Positions 1 through 9,417 of a stretch of DNA of 64,000 nucleotides are shown piece by piece. The notes under the pieces were generated by a model that saw only the letters and a program-made list of their open reading frames with translations, had not been told where the DNA came from and made no database searches. Positions within the stretch are counted from its first letter, which is position 1; every line of letters begins with the position of its first letter. The position numbers and the translations under genes were made by a program. This stretch comes from an uncultured Eubacteriales bacterium (lineage in GTDB: Bacteria > Bacillota > Clostridia > Christensenellales > Aristaeellaceae), in contig CADBEB010000004.1 of assembly GCA_902793605.1 (NCBI GenBank), positions 1-64,000 of the forward strand, in the 5' to 3' direction.

Positions 1-18
1 TAAGGAGGGAAACCCCAA

Positions 19-1233
<1,215 letters not shown>

Positions 1234-1295
1234 TCAATTCTTTCTTTCGGTCAAAGCCCCCTGTTTTTCCTATCCTGTTAAAGTGAGGTAAATTT

Positions 1296-1535
1296 ATGTT
1301 TAACTACAAATGCCGCGGAACCTGCTCCACCTCCATCGATCTTCAGATCGAGAACGGCATCATCACAGCCTGCCGTATCAACAACGGCTGCAAGGGCAAT
1401 ACGCAGGGCGTCGCCAAACTGGTCATCGGCCGCAATGCCGAAGAAATGGCCAGCCTGCTCGAAGGCATCCAGTGCCGCGGCGGCACATCCTGCCCCGACC
1501 AGCTTTCCAGGGCCATCCGCGCCTATCATGACTAA
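1296..1535 (+). CDS. TSCPD domain-containing small protein
   Basis: A 79-residue protein made almost entirely of one TSCPD domain, named after the C-terminal TSCPDQL motif that is present here. Five cysteines are visible (residues 6, 10, 26, 32 as a cluster, then the CRGGTSCPD region), a pattern suggesting metal binding. Stand-alone TSCPD proteins of this length are common in Clostridia (TIGR03905-like) and the same domain is fused to vitamin B12-dependent ribonucleotide reductases, but the free protein has no established function. The start ATG has a weak GTGAGG ribosome site. Two other frames are open across the same DNA, but only this one matches a known family. Confidence 0.9.
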   Translation: MFNYKCRGTCSTSIDLQIENGIITACRINNGCKGNTQGVAKLVIGRNAEEMASLLEGIQCRGGTSCPDQLSRAIRAYHD

Positions 1536-1540
1536 TAACG

Positions 1541-1568
1541 AATTGTGAATTGTGAATTATGAATTCTG
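1541..1568 (+). repeat. Heptanucleotide tandem repeat over a start codon
   Basis: Four tandem 7-bp units, AATTGTG, AATTGTG, AATTATG and AATTCTG, span the junction between the TSCPD gene and the helicase gene. The helicase ATG lies inside the third unit. AT-rich in an otherwise GC-rich region. Confidence 0.75.
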
Positions 1569-2737
1569 AATCTGCTGTAATCTCTTTTGAACAGATGGAT
1601 CTCTCCAAGGAGATCCTCCAGGCTGTCCGGGAAATGGGCTTCCAGGAGCCTTCCACCGTTCAGGCCAAGACCATCCCGCTCATGATGAACGGGCAGGACA
1701 TCAATGCCATCGCTCCCACCGGAACCGGCAAGACCTGCGCCTTCGGCATCCCCATGCTGGAGTATGTCCAGCTGAAGGACAGCCGGATCCAGGAGGTCGT
1801 CCTCGCCCCCACACGGGAGCTGGCCCTCCAGATCGGTGAAGAACTGACCAAGCTCGCAAAATTCATCGACGGCGTCCGCATCGCCGTGATCTACGGCGGC
1901 CAGTCCATCTCCCGCCAGATCAACGCCCTCAAGCGCCGTCCGCAAATCGTGATCGCCACGCCCGGCCGGATGCTTGACCATATGCAGCGGGGCAACATCC
2001 GCCTGAATGCCGTGCACACCATGGTGCTGGACGAGGCTGATGAAATGCTGAACATGGGCTTCGTCAAGGATGTGACGAAGATCATCGAGGCCACTCCGCC
2101 GGACCGGCAGCTGGTCCTCTTCTCGGCGACCACCAACCAGGATGTCCTGACCATTGCCTGGAAGTACCAGCATGAACCGGTTGAGATCACCGTTGAGGCC
2201 ACCAAGGCGGACCGTCCGCAGATCACGCAGTACGTCATCGCGACCGAGCAGGACCAGAAGACGGATCACCTGCTCTACCTGCTGGATGCGGATGTCTACC
2301 AGCGGATCATGATCTTCTGCAACACGAAGTTCATGACCGATAAACTCACCAGCCGCCTCGTGAAGGAAGGCTACAATGCCCAGTGCCTCCACGGCGATAT
2401 CCCCCAGTCCAAACGCAACGTGGTCATGAGCGATTTCAAGCGCGGCAAGTTTCCGATCCTGGTCTCCACGGACGTCGCCGCCCGCGGCATCGATGTGGAC
2501 GACGTGGAGGCGGTCATCAACTACGACCTGCCCAACGAGAATGAGTATTATCTCCACCGCATCGGCCGTACCGGCCGCGCGCACAAACACGGAGTCAGCT
2601 TCTCCCTCGTGACCTTCCGGGAAAGCGTCCGGATGGACGAGATCCTGAAGTATATGCTGACCGCTCCGACTCCCCTGAAGTTTGAGGACGACGTCCTTCG
2701 CCTGGAAGACGGCACCCCGTTCTTCGACCACATATAA
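1559..2737 (+). CDS. DEAD-box ATP-dependent RNA helicase
   Basis: A 392-residue superfamily 2 RNA helicase with only the two RecA-like domains and no auxiliary C-terminal RNA-binding domain. Visible motifs in order: Q motif (FQEPSTVQ), motif I APTGTGKT, Ia PTRELALQ, II VLDEADEML, III LFSATTN, IV, V STDVAARGIDV and VI HRIGRTGRA. It probably remodels rRNA or mRNA structure in the cytoplasm, as CshA/DeaD-type enzymes do; the lack of a C-terminal extension makes it the minimal form. The chosen ATG keeps the conserved aromatic residue upstream of the Q motif but has no Shine-Dalgarno: the region is occupied by a heptanucleotide repeat. The next in-frame Met (residue 13) would cut off that aromatic. 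Confidence 0.95.
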   Translation: MNSESAVISFEQMDLSKEILQAVREMGFQEPSTVQAKTIPLMMNGQDINAIAPTGTGKTCAFGIPMLEYVQLKDSRIQEVVLAPTRELALQIGEELTKLAKFIDGVRIAVIYGGQSISRQINALKRRPQIVIATPGRMLDHMQRGNIRLNAVHTMVLDEADEMLNMGFVKDVTKIIEATPPDRQLVLFSATTNQDVLTIAWKYQHEPVEITVEATKADRPQITQYVIATEQDQKTDHLLYLLDADVYQRIMIFCNTKFMTDKLTSRLVKEGYNAQCLHGDIPQSKRNVVMSDFKRGKFPILVSTDVAARGIDVDDVEAVINYDLPNENEYYLHRIGRTGRAHKHGVSFSLVTFRESVRMDEILKYMLTAPTPLKFEDDVLRLEDGTPFFDHI

Positions 2738-2811
2738 CCGAAGGTCCGGAGCAGGAAAGCCTGCTCACATTTCGGCGCGGCCGAAGCGTCCGGAGGCGAT
2801 CGGAAAACCCC
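2738..2811 (+). repeat. Structured intergenic element, divergent member of the CCGAAGG...CGGAAAnCCCC family
   Basis: Begins directly after the helicase stop with CCGAAGGT and ends with GGCGATCGGAAAACCCC, the same ends as the other intergenic elements in the window. The interior contains two perfect hairpins: GAGCAGG/CCTGCTC (2749-2766) and TTCGGC/GCCGAA (2771-2785). There is no T tract after either stem, so it is not a standard terminator. Membership in the family is inferred from the ends only. Confidence 0.5.
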
Positions 2812-2849
2812 TGGTCGCTTCCGCAGACGAATCCCTTTTTCACTAAAAA

Positions 2850-2879
2850 CACCCGGAAAGCATTTCAGCTTGCCGGGTG
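2850..2879. terminator. Bidirectional intrinsic terminator
   Basis: Stem CACCCGG/CCGGGTG with an inner AAGC/GCTT extension. On the minus strand it is followed by a TTTTT run (downstream of the zinc-ribbon gene); on the plus strand by CTTTGGTTTCTC (downstream of the helicase). It separates two convergent genes. Confidence 0.85.
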
Positions 2880-2897
2880 CTTTGGTTTCTCTCTTTC

Positions 2898-3176
2898 TTA
2901 TCCGCGACGGGCAGCGAAACACTCGCTGCAGTATACAGGGCGGTCTTCCTTAGGCTCGAAAGGAACCTGGGTGGGCTTTCCGCATTCCGCGCATACAGCG
3001 TCGAACATCTGGCGCGGCGCGCCGGCAGCACGGCTGGCCTTACGCGCCTGACGGCAGGCCTTGCAGCGGGTCGGCTCGTTCTGGAATCCCTTTTCGGCAT
3101 AGAATTCCTGTTCACCTGCAGTGAAAACGAACTCAGCGCCACAGTCTTTGCATACCAGCGTTTTGTCTTCGTACAT
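2898..3176 (-). CDS. Zinc-ribbon domain protein (zf_Tbcl-like)
   Basis: A 92-residue protein with two metal-binding sites: CKDC...CKAC in the first half (around residues 9-44) and CAEC...CSEC near the C-terminus. The segment KTLVCKDCGAEFVFTAGEQ is typical of small probable zinc-ribbon proteins found across Bacillota. The function is unknown; nucleic-acid or ribosome binding is possible but not shown. The start at 3176 is chosen because the protein family begins at MYEDKTLVC; a longer in-frame extension would run into the structured leader. It lies downstream of a consensus promoter and a 240-nt leader (3216-3455) and ends at a bidirectional terminator. Confidence 0.88.
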   Translation of the reverse strand: MYEDKTLVCKDCGAEFVFTAGEQEFYAEKGFQNEPTRCKACRQARKASRAAGAPRQMFDAVCAECGKPTQVPFEPKEDRPVYCSECFAARRG

Positions 3177-3215
3177 GGTTAGGTAACCCCCATAAAAATG
3201 ATAGGCGAGATTCCT

Positions 3216-3422
3216 CCGGCTGACCTGGTCTTTGACCCCACACACGCCGTCTGGAAGGTTGCTCTGCGCCTGTGCGCCCTCACTCACTTCTCTCGGGATC
3301 TCTCCCGGACGGACTTACATCTAGACCGCACCATGCTCCCCGTCACTTTGGACGGATTACGTGGACCGTTTTGCCTGCGACTGGCTTCGGCTTTCAACCA
3401 CAGACCCGAAGGACTCAACCGG
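3216..3422 (-). ncRNA. Candidate structured RNA or long structured leader
   Basis: A roughly 205-nt stretch without a gene, immediately downstream of a consensus promoter. Its two ends pair: CCGGTTGA at the 5' end with TCAGCCGG at the 3' end (one G-U). Further in, GTCTG and GGTTG pair with CAACC and CAGAC. Inside lie CGGGA-GAGA-TCCCG (a GNRA-capped hairpin) and GCGC-ACAG-GCGC. A closed terminal helix of this length recalls abundant clostridial RNAs such as 6S or raiA-type RNAs, but I cannot match it to a known class by eye. There is no strong terminator before the zinc-ribbon gene, so it could instead be that gene's 5' leader. Confidence 0.5.
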
Positions 3423-3426
3423 CGTC

Positions 3427-3455
3427 ATTATATATGCCTGTATCCTAAAAGGCAA
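3427..3455 (-). promoter_or_regulatory. Sigma-A-type promoter for the structured RNA / zinc-ribbon gene
   Basis: On the minus strand: -35 TTGCCT (3450-3455), 17-bp spacer, -10 TATAAT (3427-3432). Predicted start near 3420, which coincides with the start of the terminal helix of the RNA candidate. Confidence 0.85.
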
Positions 3456-3495
3456 GAACTTTTTTTGTTTTGTCAAACATTTCTTCCCGGAACCG

Positions 3496-4200
3496 TTATT
3501 TTTTCTGCCCGTAATACGCGTTCGGCCCATGCTTGCGCATGAAATGCTTCTCCTTCACATATTCCGGCAGGTTCTCCCGCGTCTGGGCCTGCGGCAGTGC
3601 TTCCGTGTGCCACGCCATCATCGCCACTTCCTCCAGCACCACGGCGTTATGCACCGCTTCCAGCGCGTCCTTTCCCCAGGCGAAGGGGCCGTGATGCCTT
3701 GCCAGTACGCACGGCATATGCTTCGGATTGATCCCGTTCTGTTCAAAGTGGGAGGCGATCACCCTGCCGGTCTCCAGTTCATAAGCCTGCTCCACTTCTT
3801 CCCTGGTCAGGTCCCGGCAGCAGGGAACGTTGCCATACAGGTAGTCGGCATGGGTGGTTCCGTAAGCGGGGATATCCCGGCCGCTCTGCGCCCAGATCGT
3901 TGCCCACCGGGAATGGGTATGCACCACGCCACCGATGTCCTTGAACCGGCGATACAGTTCCGCATGGGTCGGGGTGTCGGAGGAGGGATTCATCTCGCCT
4001 TCCACCTTATTGCCTTCCAGGTCAATAACCACCATGTCCTCCGGCTTCAGCTCCTCATAGGGCACGCCGCTCGGCTTGATCACGAACAGGCCCTTTTCCC
4101 TGTCGATCCCCGAGACGTTCCCCCAGGTAAAGGTCACCAGGTGGTAAGCCGGCAGCAGCATGTTCGCTTCGTATACCTTTTCTTTCAGTTTCTTCAGCAT
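3496..4200 (-). CDS. araD: L-ribulose-5-phosphate 4-epimerase (class II aldolase family)
   Basis: A 234-residue class II aldolase/epimerase. It would interconvert L-ribulose 5-phosphate and D-xylulose 5-phosphate, linking arabinose-type sugars to the pentose phosphate pathway. Visible features are the substrate loop [20 protein letters not shown], the zinc ligand pair VVHTHS, the later metal-binding HHGPFAWG and the AraD-specific [11 protein letters not shown] stretch. Length and motifs fit AraD (about 230 residues), rather than fuculose aldolase (about 215). A GGGGG ribosome site precedes the ATG. No araA, araB or transporter is adjacent, so it may serve ascorbate/ulose catabolism (UlaF-like) instead; this cannot be separated here. 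Confidence 0.9.
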   Translation of the reverse strand: MLKKLKEKVYEANMLLPAYHLVTFTWGNVSGIDREKGLFVIKPSGVPYEELKPEDMVVIDLEGNKVEGEMNPSSDTPTHAELYRRFKDIGGVVHTHSRWATIWAQSGRDIPAYGTTHADYLYGNVPCCRDLTREEVEQAYELETGRVIASHFEQNGINPKHMPCVLARHHGPFAWGKDALEAVHNAVVLEEVAMMAWHTEALPQAQTRENLPEYVKEKHFMRKHGPNAYYGQKK

Positions 4201-4249
4201 GTTTTCTCCCCCTTTGTTTCTTCCATAGTCATATGATTGTAAACATTCA

Positions 4250-4267
4250 ACCCGAAGAGGTTCGGGT
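4250..4267 (-). terminator. Hairpin downstream of tdk
   Basis: Perfect 7-bp stem ACCCGAA/TTCGGGT with a four-base loop, 8 nt beyond the tdk stop. The minus-strand tail TTGAATGTTTAC is only moderately T-rich, so termination may be weak. Confidence 0.5.
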
Positions 4268-4274
4268 GGTCAGT

Positions 4275-4853
4275 TCAGTCATGGAAACTCAATCCTTTGA
4301 ATTTCCCCAGGTCTCCCGCCCGCCAGTGCTTCCGGCACAGGCTCACATACTGTTCGTCCCCGCCCAGCACGATCTGCTCGCCTTCCCGGGCGACCTTACC
4401 GTCCACGACCCGCGCGTTGCAGATCGCTTTCTTGCCGCACCAGCAGATGGTCTTCACTTCCTCGATCGTGTCCGCCCAGGCCATCAGCCACATGCTTCCC
4501 TCGAAGAAGTTGCCCTTGAAGTCAGCCCGCAGGCCGTAGGCAATCACCGGGATCCCGAGATCGTCCACGATGTGGACCAGGTACTCCACCTGCGCCTTCG
4601 TCAGGAACTGCGCCTCGTCCACGATCACGCAGTCGTAGCCCGTCAGGTCCATCGTCTCCAGCTCTTCAGCAAAAACGCATTCCGTTTCCAGTCCGCTCCG
4701 GGACCGGATGATCCTTGCGCCGTCCCGGTCTTCCAGCTGGGGCTTGACCATCAGGACCTTCTGATTCCGTTCCCGGTAGTTGTACTGCACCATGATCGCG
4801 TTCGCGGTCTTGCTGGATCCCATGGCGCCGTAGCGGAAATACAGTTTAGCCAA
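4275..4853 (-). CDS. tdk: Thymidine kinase (type II)
   Basis: Phosphorylates thymidine to dTMP for nucleotide salvage in the cytoplasm. The 192-residue sequence shows the P-loop GAMGSSKT, the DEAQF Walker B/catalytic region, the lasso-loop tyrosine region, and four zinc-binding cysteines in CWCGKKAIC and the C-terminal SLCRKHW. Length is standard for the human TK1-like bacterial family. The start codon overlaps the end of clpC by 8 bp, so translation is probably coupled to the upstream gene in the ctsR-clpC transcription unit. Confidence 0.97.
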   Translation of the reverse strand: MAKLYFRYGAMGSSKTANAIMVQYNYRERNQKVLMVKPQLEDRDGARIIRSRSGLETECVFAEELETMDLTGYDCVIVDEAQFLTKAQVEYLVHIVDDLGIPVIAYGLRADFKGNFFEGSMWLMAWADTIEEVKTICWCGKKAICNARVVDGKVAREGEQIVLGGDEQYVSLCRKHWRAGDLGKFKGLSFHD

Positions 4854-7596
4854 CCGGTTCCTCCTCCTTTCCGGGTTCCTTCCCGACTGTTTCCGTTTTC
4901 TCCGGCAGGGCCGTTTCGTTCCTCGTGATCACGACCCTGTCGTCCTGCACGGTCAGCATGATCTCCTGGCCGAGCCGGACCTGGCCGGTCAGCAGTTCCT
5001 CGCTCAGCGTATCCTCCACCGTGCGTTGAATCAGCCTGCGCAGCGGACGCGCGCCGAACTTCGGATCATATCCGTCTTTCGCGAGCTTCTCCGTTACGCT
5101 TTCGTCCCACTTCAGCCGGATCTCCTGCTCTTCGAGACGGTCTGCCACCTGCTTCAGCATCAGTTCCGTGATCTTTCGGATCTCCTCCTCGCTCAGGGAG
5201 TGGAAGACGATCAGCTCGTCCACGCGGTTGATGAATTCCGGCCGGAACAGATCCTTGACCTCTTTCATTACCGATTCCTTCATGGCTTCATAGTCCCGCA
5301 CCTCGCGCTTCTGCGAGGCGCCGAAACCCATGGCCCGGCTGTTGCCGATCACGTGCGCCCCCGCGTTGGAGGTCATCACCACGATTGTATTCTTGAAGGA
5401 GACCACCCGGCCGGTGTTGTCCGTCAGGCGTCCGTCCTCCAGGATTTGCAGCAGGATGTTGAACACATCCGGATGCGCCTTTTCCACCTCGTCCAGCAGC
5501 ACAACGCTGTACGGTTTCCGCCGCACAGCCTCCGTCAGCTGTCCGCCTTCTTCGTATCCGACATAGCCGGGAGGGGAACCGACCAGCCGGGAAACCGTAT
5601 GCTTTTCCATATACTCGGACATATCCAGCCGGATCACCGAGTCTTCGTCCCCAAACATCGCCTCGCCCAGCGCGCGGCACAACTCTGTCTTCCCGACGCC
5701 CGTCGGTCCGAGGAAGATGAAACTGCCGATCGGCCGCTTCGGATCCTTCAGGCCGGCCCTGGCCCGGCGGATCGCCCGCGCCACGGCACTCACGGCTTCT
5801 TCCTGGCCGATCAGCCGCCTGTGCAGCGTTTCCTCCAGCCGTACCAGCCGCTGCGCCTCCTGCTCCGTCATCCTCGATACCGGGATGCCGGTCCACTGGG
5901 AGACCACCTGGCTGATGTCCTCTTCGGTCACCGTATCCCGGGCGGTACTCTGGGCCCGGTTCCATTCCGCGCGCTTCTCTTCGATCTCGCGGTTCAGGTT
6001 CCGTTCCTGGTCGCGCAGGGCTGCCGCTTTCTCAAAGTCCTGGTGTGAGATGGCTTCCTTCTTTTCGATCACGACGGCTTCCAGCCGCTTCTCCTGCTCG
6101 CGCACGTCCGGCGGTGCCGTGCATGCCGCGATCCGTACGCGGCTCGCCGCCTCGTCCATCAGGTCGATCGCCTTGTCGGGCAGGTACCGGTCCGGGATGT
6201 AGCGGTCGCTCAGCTTGACCGCTGCGGCCAGCGCTTCATCCGTAATCCTCACCTTGTGGTGCGCTTCGTACCGGTCGCGCAAGCCATAGAGGATGGACAG
6301 CGTTTCCTCCGCTGTCGGTTCGCCGACCACGACCGGCTGGAACCGGCGCTCCAGCGCCGCGTCCTTTTCGATGTGCTTCCGGTACTCGTCCAGTGTCGTC
6401 GCGCCGATGCACTGGATCTCACCCCTGGACAGCGCCGGTTTGAGGATATTTGCCGCGTCGAGGCTGCCCTCGGTCGCACCGGCTCCGATGATCGTATGGA
6501 TCTCGTCAATGAACAGCAGCACGTTCCCGGCCTTGTGGAGCTCATCCATGACGTTCTTCAGCCGCTCTTCAAACTCACCCCGGTACTTCGTCCCGGCCAC
6601 CATGCTGCCGATGTCCAGGCTCATCACCCGTTTCCCGAGCAGCAGCTCCGGCACGTTCCCCTGCACGATCCGCTGCGCGAGGCCTTCGGCCACCGCGCTC
6701 TTGCCGACGCCGGGCTCGCCGATCAGCACCGGGTTGTTCTTCGTCCGCCGGATCAGGATCTGGATAATCCGCTGGATCTCCGTTTCCCGGCCGATCACCG
6801 GATCCAGTTCATTCTTTTCCGCCGCGGCGGTCAGGTCCCGGCTGAAGCGCTCCAGCAGGCTCTTTTCATTCCCGCCGCCCGGGCGTCCCTTGGCCGGGGC
6901 AAAGGGCATAAAACCGGGGATCCCCCGGGGCTTTTCCTCGTTCCCCGCATTCTCACGCATCTCGCGCAGCAGTTGTTCCCGGGCCGCGGAGAGATCCACT
7001 CCCGCCTTCCGGAACAGGCCGCCGGCCACGCCGTCGTCGTTCCCGAGCAGCGCCAGCCACAGGTGTTCAACCGTCACATAGTTTTGCCCCAGCTTGTGGC
7101 TTTCCAGGACGCTGTTCTCCAGCGTCTTCTTTGCGCGGGGGCTCAGTTCGATCCTTCCGCGTGCCTCGTCGGTTGTACTGATCCCCTTCAGGTGCTCCTT
7201 CAGTTCTGTCACGATCGAATCATAGCTCATCTTGCTGCCGACCGCTTCCGGTACGGACGCGTCGGTCTTCAGCAGGGCCAGCAGCATATGTTCCGTTCCG
7301 ACATACGGCTGCTGGAGTTCCCCCGCGATCCGCTGCGCGAGCGTCAGTGTCTGCTGGGCTTTCTGGGTAAATCGTCCGAATATGGGCATGGAAAATTCCT
7401 TTCTGTCTTCGTTTTCAGCCGTTGCGCGGATCGCGTTGAGCACCGAGCTCAGCAGGTTCCGCACTCCGTTTTTCATCAGGTCTGCGTTCATCCGGCTCAT
7501 GCAGTCGGCACACAGGTGCCTGACCGTCGTCTCCTCCCCGGATACCACGGATACCGTAAAGTTCGCTTCATTCACATGGCATTCTTCGCACAGCAT
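4846..7596 (-). CDS. clpC: ClpC-type AAA+ unfoldase with an N-terminal ClpE/McsA-like zinc finger
   Basis: ATP-dependent unfoldase that feeds substrates to ClpP. Domains of the 916 residues: zinc finger with C3, C6, C29 and C32; ClpN double repeat about 75-215; AAA1 with Walker A GEPGVGKS (293-300) and B LFIDEI; a UVR-type coiled-coil segment about 500-545; AAA2 with GPTGVGKT (630-637); C-terminal D2-small domain. Typical ClpC has no zinc finger and typical ClpE has no ClpN, so this is a hybrid. The zinc finger resembles the N-terminus of McsA, whose gene normally lies between ctsR and clpC but is missing here. A good Shine-Dalgarno precedes an internal Met at residue 70, the canonical ClpC start, so a shorter form may also be made. 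Confidence 0.95.
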   Translation of the reverse strand: MLCEECHVNEANFTVSVVSGEETTVRHLCADCMSRMNADLMKNGVRNLLSSVLNAIRATAENEDRKEFSMPIFGRFTQKAQQTLTLAQRIAGELQQPYVGTEHMLLALLKTDASVPEAVGSKMSYDSIVTELKEHLKGISTTDEARGRIELSPRAKKTLENSVLESHKLGQNYVTVEHLWLALLGNDDGVAGGLFRKAGVDLSAAREQLLREMRENAGNEEKPRGIPGFMPFAPAKGRPGGGNEKSLLERFSRDLTAAAEKNELDPVIGRETEIQRIIQILIRRTKNNPVLIGEPGVGKSAVAEGLAQRIVQGNVPELLLGKRVMSLDIGSMVAGTKYRGEFEERLKNVMDELHKAGNVLLFIDEIHTIIGAGATEGSLDAANILKPALSRGEIQCIGATTLDEYRKHIEKDAALERRFQPVVVGEPTAEETLSILYGLRDRYEAHHKVRITDEALAAAVKLSDRYIPDRYLPDKAIDLMDEAASRVRIAACTAPPDVREQEKRLEAVVIEKKEAISHQDFEKAAALRDQERNLNREIEEKRAEWNRAQSTARDTVTEEDISQVVSQWTGIPVSRMTEQEAQRLVRLEETLHRRLIGQEEAVSAVARAIRRARAGLKDPKRPIGSFIFLGPTGVGKTELCRALGEAMFGDEDSVIRLDMSEYMEKHTVSRLVGSPPGYVGYEEGGQLTEAVRRKPYSVVLLDEVEKAHPDVFNILLQILEDGRLTDNTGRVVSFKNTIVVMTSNAGAHVIGNSRAMGFGASQKREVRDYEAMKESVMKEVKDLFRPEFINRVDELIVFHSLSEEEIRKITELMLKQVADRLEEQEIRLKWDESVTEKLAKDGYDPKFGARPLRRLIQRTVEDTLSEELLTGQVRLGQEIMLTVQDDRVVITRNETALPEKTETVGKEPGKEEEPVG
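7387..7402 (-). promoter_or_regulatory. Internal ribosome binding site inside clpC
   Basis: AAAGGA (7397-7402 on the minus strand), seven bases, then an in-frame ATG (7387-7389) that starts [11 protein letters not shown], the usual ClpC N-terminus. Suggests alternative initiation that would yield ClpC without the zinc finger. Confidence 0.6.
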
Positions 7597-7639
7597 GTCT
7601 CTTCGCCTCTTTTCCCTGCCGGTTTTTCTGCCTGCCGCC

Positions 7640-8110
7640 TCAGGCGCGGTTTCGTGCGGCGATCGTCATCAGCATGGATTTCATCATCTTTGCGCGCATC
7701 GCATCCTTCAGCGCGTCCGGGACCGGTACGCCCAGCGCCCTGGCGCTGACGGACGCGTCCATCAGCGCTGCCTCGTCCGCGGTCACGATCTGCTGGTCCT
7801 TCAACTGGCTGACCAGCCGCAGGCATTCTTCCTCGCTCAGGCTGTCGCCGATCCGGTCGTTCACCAGGTACATCAGCCGCTGGCTCCCGCTCCGTACAAC
7901 CCGTACGATCCGGATATAGCCTCCGCCTCCCCTGCGGCTTTCCGTCAGGTAGCCGTGATCCGGGGAAAACCGGGTCGCCAGCACATAGTTGATCTGGCTC
8001 GGTGCGCAGCCGAAATATTCCGCAAGCTCGTTCCGCTTCAGTTCCACCTCAGTGGATTCTTCCTTCAGCAAATCCTTGATAAACTGTTCGATTGAATCGC
8101 TCAGCCGCAT
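7640..8110 (-). CDS. ctsR: Transcriptional repressor CtsR
   Basis: Class III heat-shock repressor. The 156-residue protein has the N-terminal winged helix (MRLSDSIEQFIKDLL ... YFGCAPSQINYVLATRFSPDHGY) and the glycine-rich wing RRGGGGYIRIVRV that reads the operator minor groove and acts as the thermosensor in characterised homologues. The C-terminal half is the dimerisation domain that McsA/McsB or ClpC target in Bacillus. It is the first gene of the unit with clpC and tdk, and a matching operator overlaps its own promoter, indicating autoregulation. The McsA and McsB genes that usually follow are absent from the cluster. Confidence 0.97.
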   Translation of the reverse strand: MRLSDSIEQFIKDLLKEESTEVELKRNELAEYFGCAPSQINYVLATRFSPDHGYLTESRRGGGGYIRIVRVVRSGSQRLMYLVNDRIGDSLSEEECLRLVSQLKDQQIVTADEAALMDASVSARALGVPVPDALKDAMRAKMMKSMLMTIAARNRA

Positions 8111-8126
8111 AATGATCCCTCCTTGT

Positions 8127-8160
8127 GGTCAAAGCGTCCGTATCTGACTTTCTTTGACCT
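8127..8160 (-). promoter_or_regulatory. CtsR operator
   Basis: Minus strand reads AGGTCAAA-GAA-AGTCAGA (8144-8160), a direct heptad repeat close to the CtsR consensus (GGTCAAA repeated with a 3-bp gap), overlapping the predicted start site. A third half site in inverted orientation (GGTCAAA on the plus strand) lies at 8127-8133. Confidence 0.85.
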
Positions 8161-8164
8161 ACAG

Positions 8165-8193
8165 AGTATATCACATCCGCCTGTATATTTCAA
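8165..8193 (-). promoter_or_regulatory. Promoter of ctsR-clpC-tdk
   Basis: Minus strand: -35 TTGAAA (8188-8193), 17-bp spacer, -10 TATACT (8165-8170), directly followed by the CtsR operator. Confidence 0.88.
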
Positions 8194-8211
8194 GCAGATC
8201 ATTCCGGTCGA

Positions 8212-9417
8212 TCATTCAGTCCATTCGATATGATCCAGCCCCAGCACCCGCGCGACGGCGCTGTGCAGGTGCGCGTCCTTCTGGTGCACATATTTCACCG
8301 AGGAAGGGACTTCCGTGTACGTCCCGTCCGCGTTCCGCCACCGGTAGTGTCCGCTCCCGTCCTCGTTCAGTCCGTAATCCGCGAGTGTCCTGCCCGCTTC
8401 CGGCAGCAGAACCGTCAGCCGGTCCCTGACCCGGTTGCCCAGGAACAGGGTGAAGGTTCCGTGCTCCGGATCCACCGACAGGTGGTTGCCGGTAAACCCT
8501 GCGTTTCCGAACGCCTGCCGCCCCATGTACCGGGGAATCTCCGAGTAGTACTGCTGCGGATGCCGCACATAGCACTGGTATCCCAGATACTGGGTGTAGG
8601 TGCCATCCTTCCGCAAGTATCCGGTCCGGTTCTCCGCCATCTCCCGCAGGGAAGCCCGGCTGACGATCTTCCCGTCCAGCACTGCCCGGCAGAACCGGAC
8701 CATGTCCCCGCCCGTGGAGAACAGACCCGCATGCCCGCACAGGTCCTCCGTGCCGCCCTGGATCACCGCCGCCTTCGGATCATGCGGAACGCCGGGTTCC
8801 GGCCCGGTCCGGTGGATATACTTTTCTCCCTCGATCCGGTATTCCCCGTCATAGCGCTGGCAGTCATTCCGACGTTCTTCCGGCACCAGCGCCCAGGTCT
8901 CCCGCATGCCTGCGGGCTCCAGCACGGTCTTCCGCACGCAGTCCATAAAGTTCAGGCCGCTCGCAGCCTCGATCACATACTTCAGCACCATCGACGGGAT
9001 ATCCGAGTACGCCCGGCCCTTCGGTTCCCCCACATGCGCGGTCCCGAACAGGCAGTCCAGCGCCTCCTCCCGGCTCCGGCAGGCATCGACGCGTCCCGGA
9101 GTCTTCAGTTCCGCTGTGAAGCCCATGATCTGTTCCACGGTGACCTCCCGCAGCTGCGCGAAGCGGGGATCGTATGAGAAAACGGACCTGCTGGTCTCCA
9201 GCAGGCCTTCTTCCTTCAGCTTCATCGCGCACAGACCGGTGAACAGCTTTGTCAGGCTGGCCAGGTCAAAAACGCTGTCTTCCCGGACCTCACCGTCCAT
9301 CGCGTATTCGGTCCTGCCTCCGGCCCCGCATGCCAGCAGCATCCCGCTCATGATCTCCTTCTCGCGGGTAAACCAGCGGAGCGCCTCCGTCAGTTCCGGA
9401 TTCATCGCTGCCTTCAT
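8212..9417 (-). CDS. Serine hydrolase of the beta-lactamase/penicillin-binding fold
   Basis: A 401-residue class C beta-lactamase-like (EstB/AmpC-type) serine hydrolase. The SxxK nucleophile motif is SLTK in DLASLTKLFTG and the second motif is YSD in GRAYSDIPSMV. No signal peptide or membrane segment is visible, which argues for a cytoplasmic esterase or amidase rather than an exported beta-lactamase. The start at 9417 is preferred because its ATG overlaps the stop of the upstream kinase gene in an ATGA junction and has a GGAG seven bases upstream. Co-translation with the kinase suggests a linked role, but the substrate is unknown. Confidence 0.9.
   Translation of the reverse strand: MKAAMNPELTEALRWFTREKEIMSGMLLACGAGGRTEYAMDGEVREDSVFDLASLTKLFTGLCAMKLKEEGLLETSRSVFSYDPRFAQLREVTVEQIMGFTAELKTPGRVDACRSREEALDCLFGTAHVGEPKGRAYSDIPSMVLKYVIEAASGLNFMDCVRKTVLEPAGMRETWALVPEERRNDCQRYDGEYRIEGEKYIHRTGPEPGVPHDPKAAVIQGGTEDLCGHAGLFSTGGDMVRFCRAVLDGKIVSRASLREMAENRTGYLRKDGTYTQYLGYQCYVRHPQQYYSEIPRYMGRQAFGNAGFTGNHLSVDPEHGTFTLFLGNRVRDRLTVLLPEAGRTLADYGLNEDGSGHYRWRNADGTYTEVPSSVKYVHQKDAHLHSAVARVLGLDHIEWTE

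Noticed and set aside
1234..1295. CtsR-type half site (GGTCAAAG) downstream of tuf
   Set aside because: A single half site without a second heptad or a promoter, so chance is the best explanation.
1532..2731. Long antisense open frame opposite the helicase gene (399 codons)
   Set aside because: It is a GC-rich mirror of a clear DEAD-box gene, matches no family and has no ribosome site; the same holds for the long antisense frames opposite relA, recJ, serS, glyS, glpK and others.
2741..2830. Terminator directly after the helicase gene
   Set aside because: Two perfect hairpins exist but neither has a T tract; the real bidirectional terminator is at 2850-2879.
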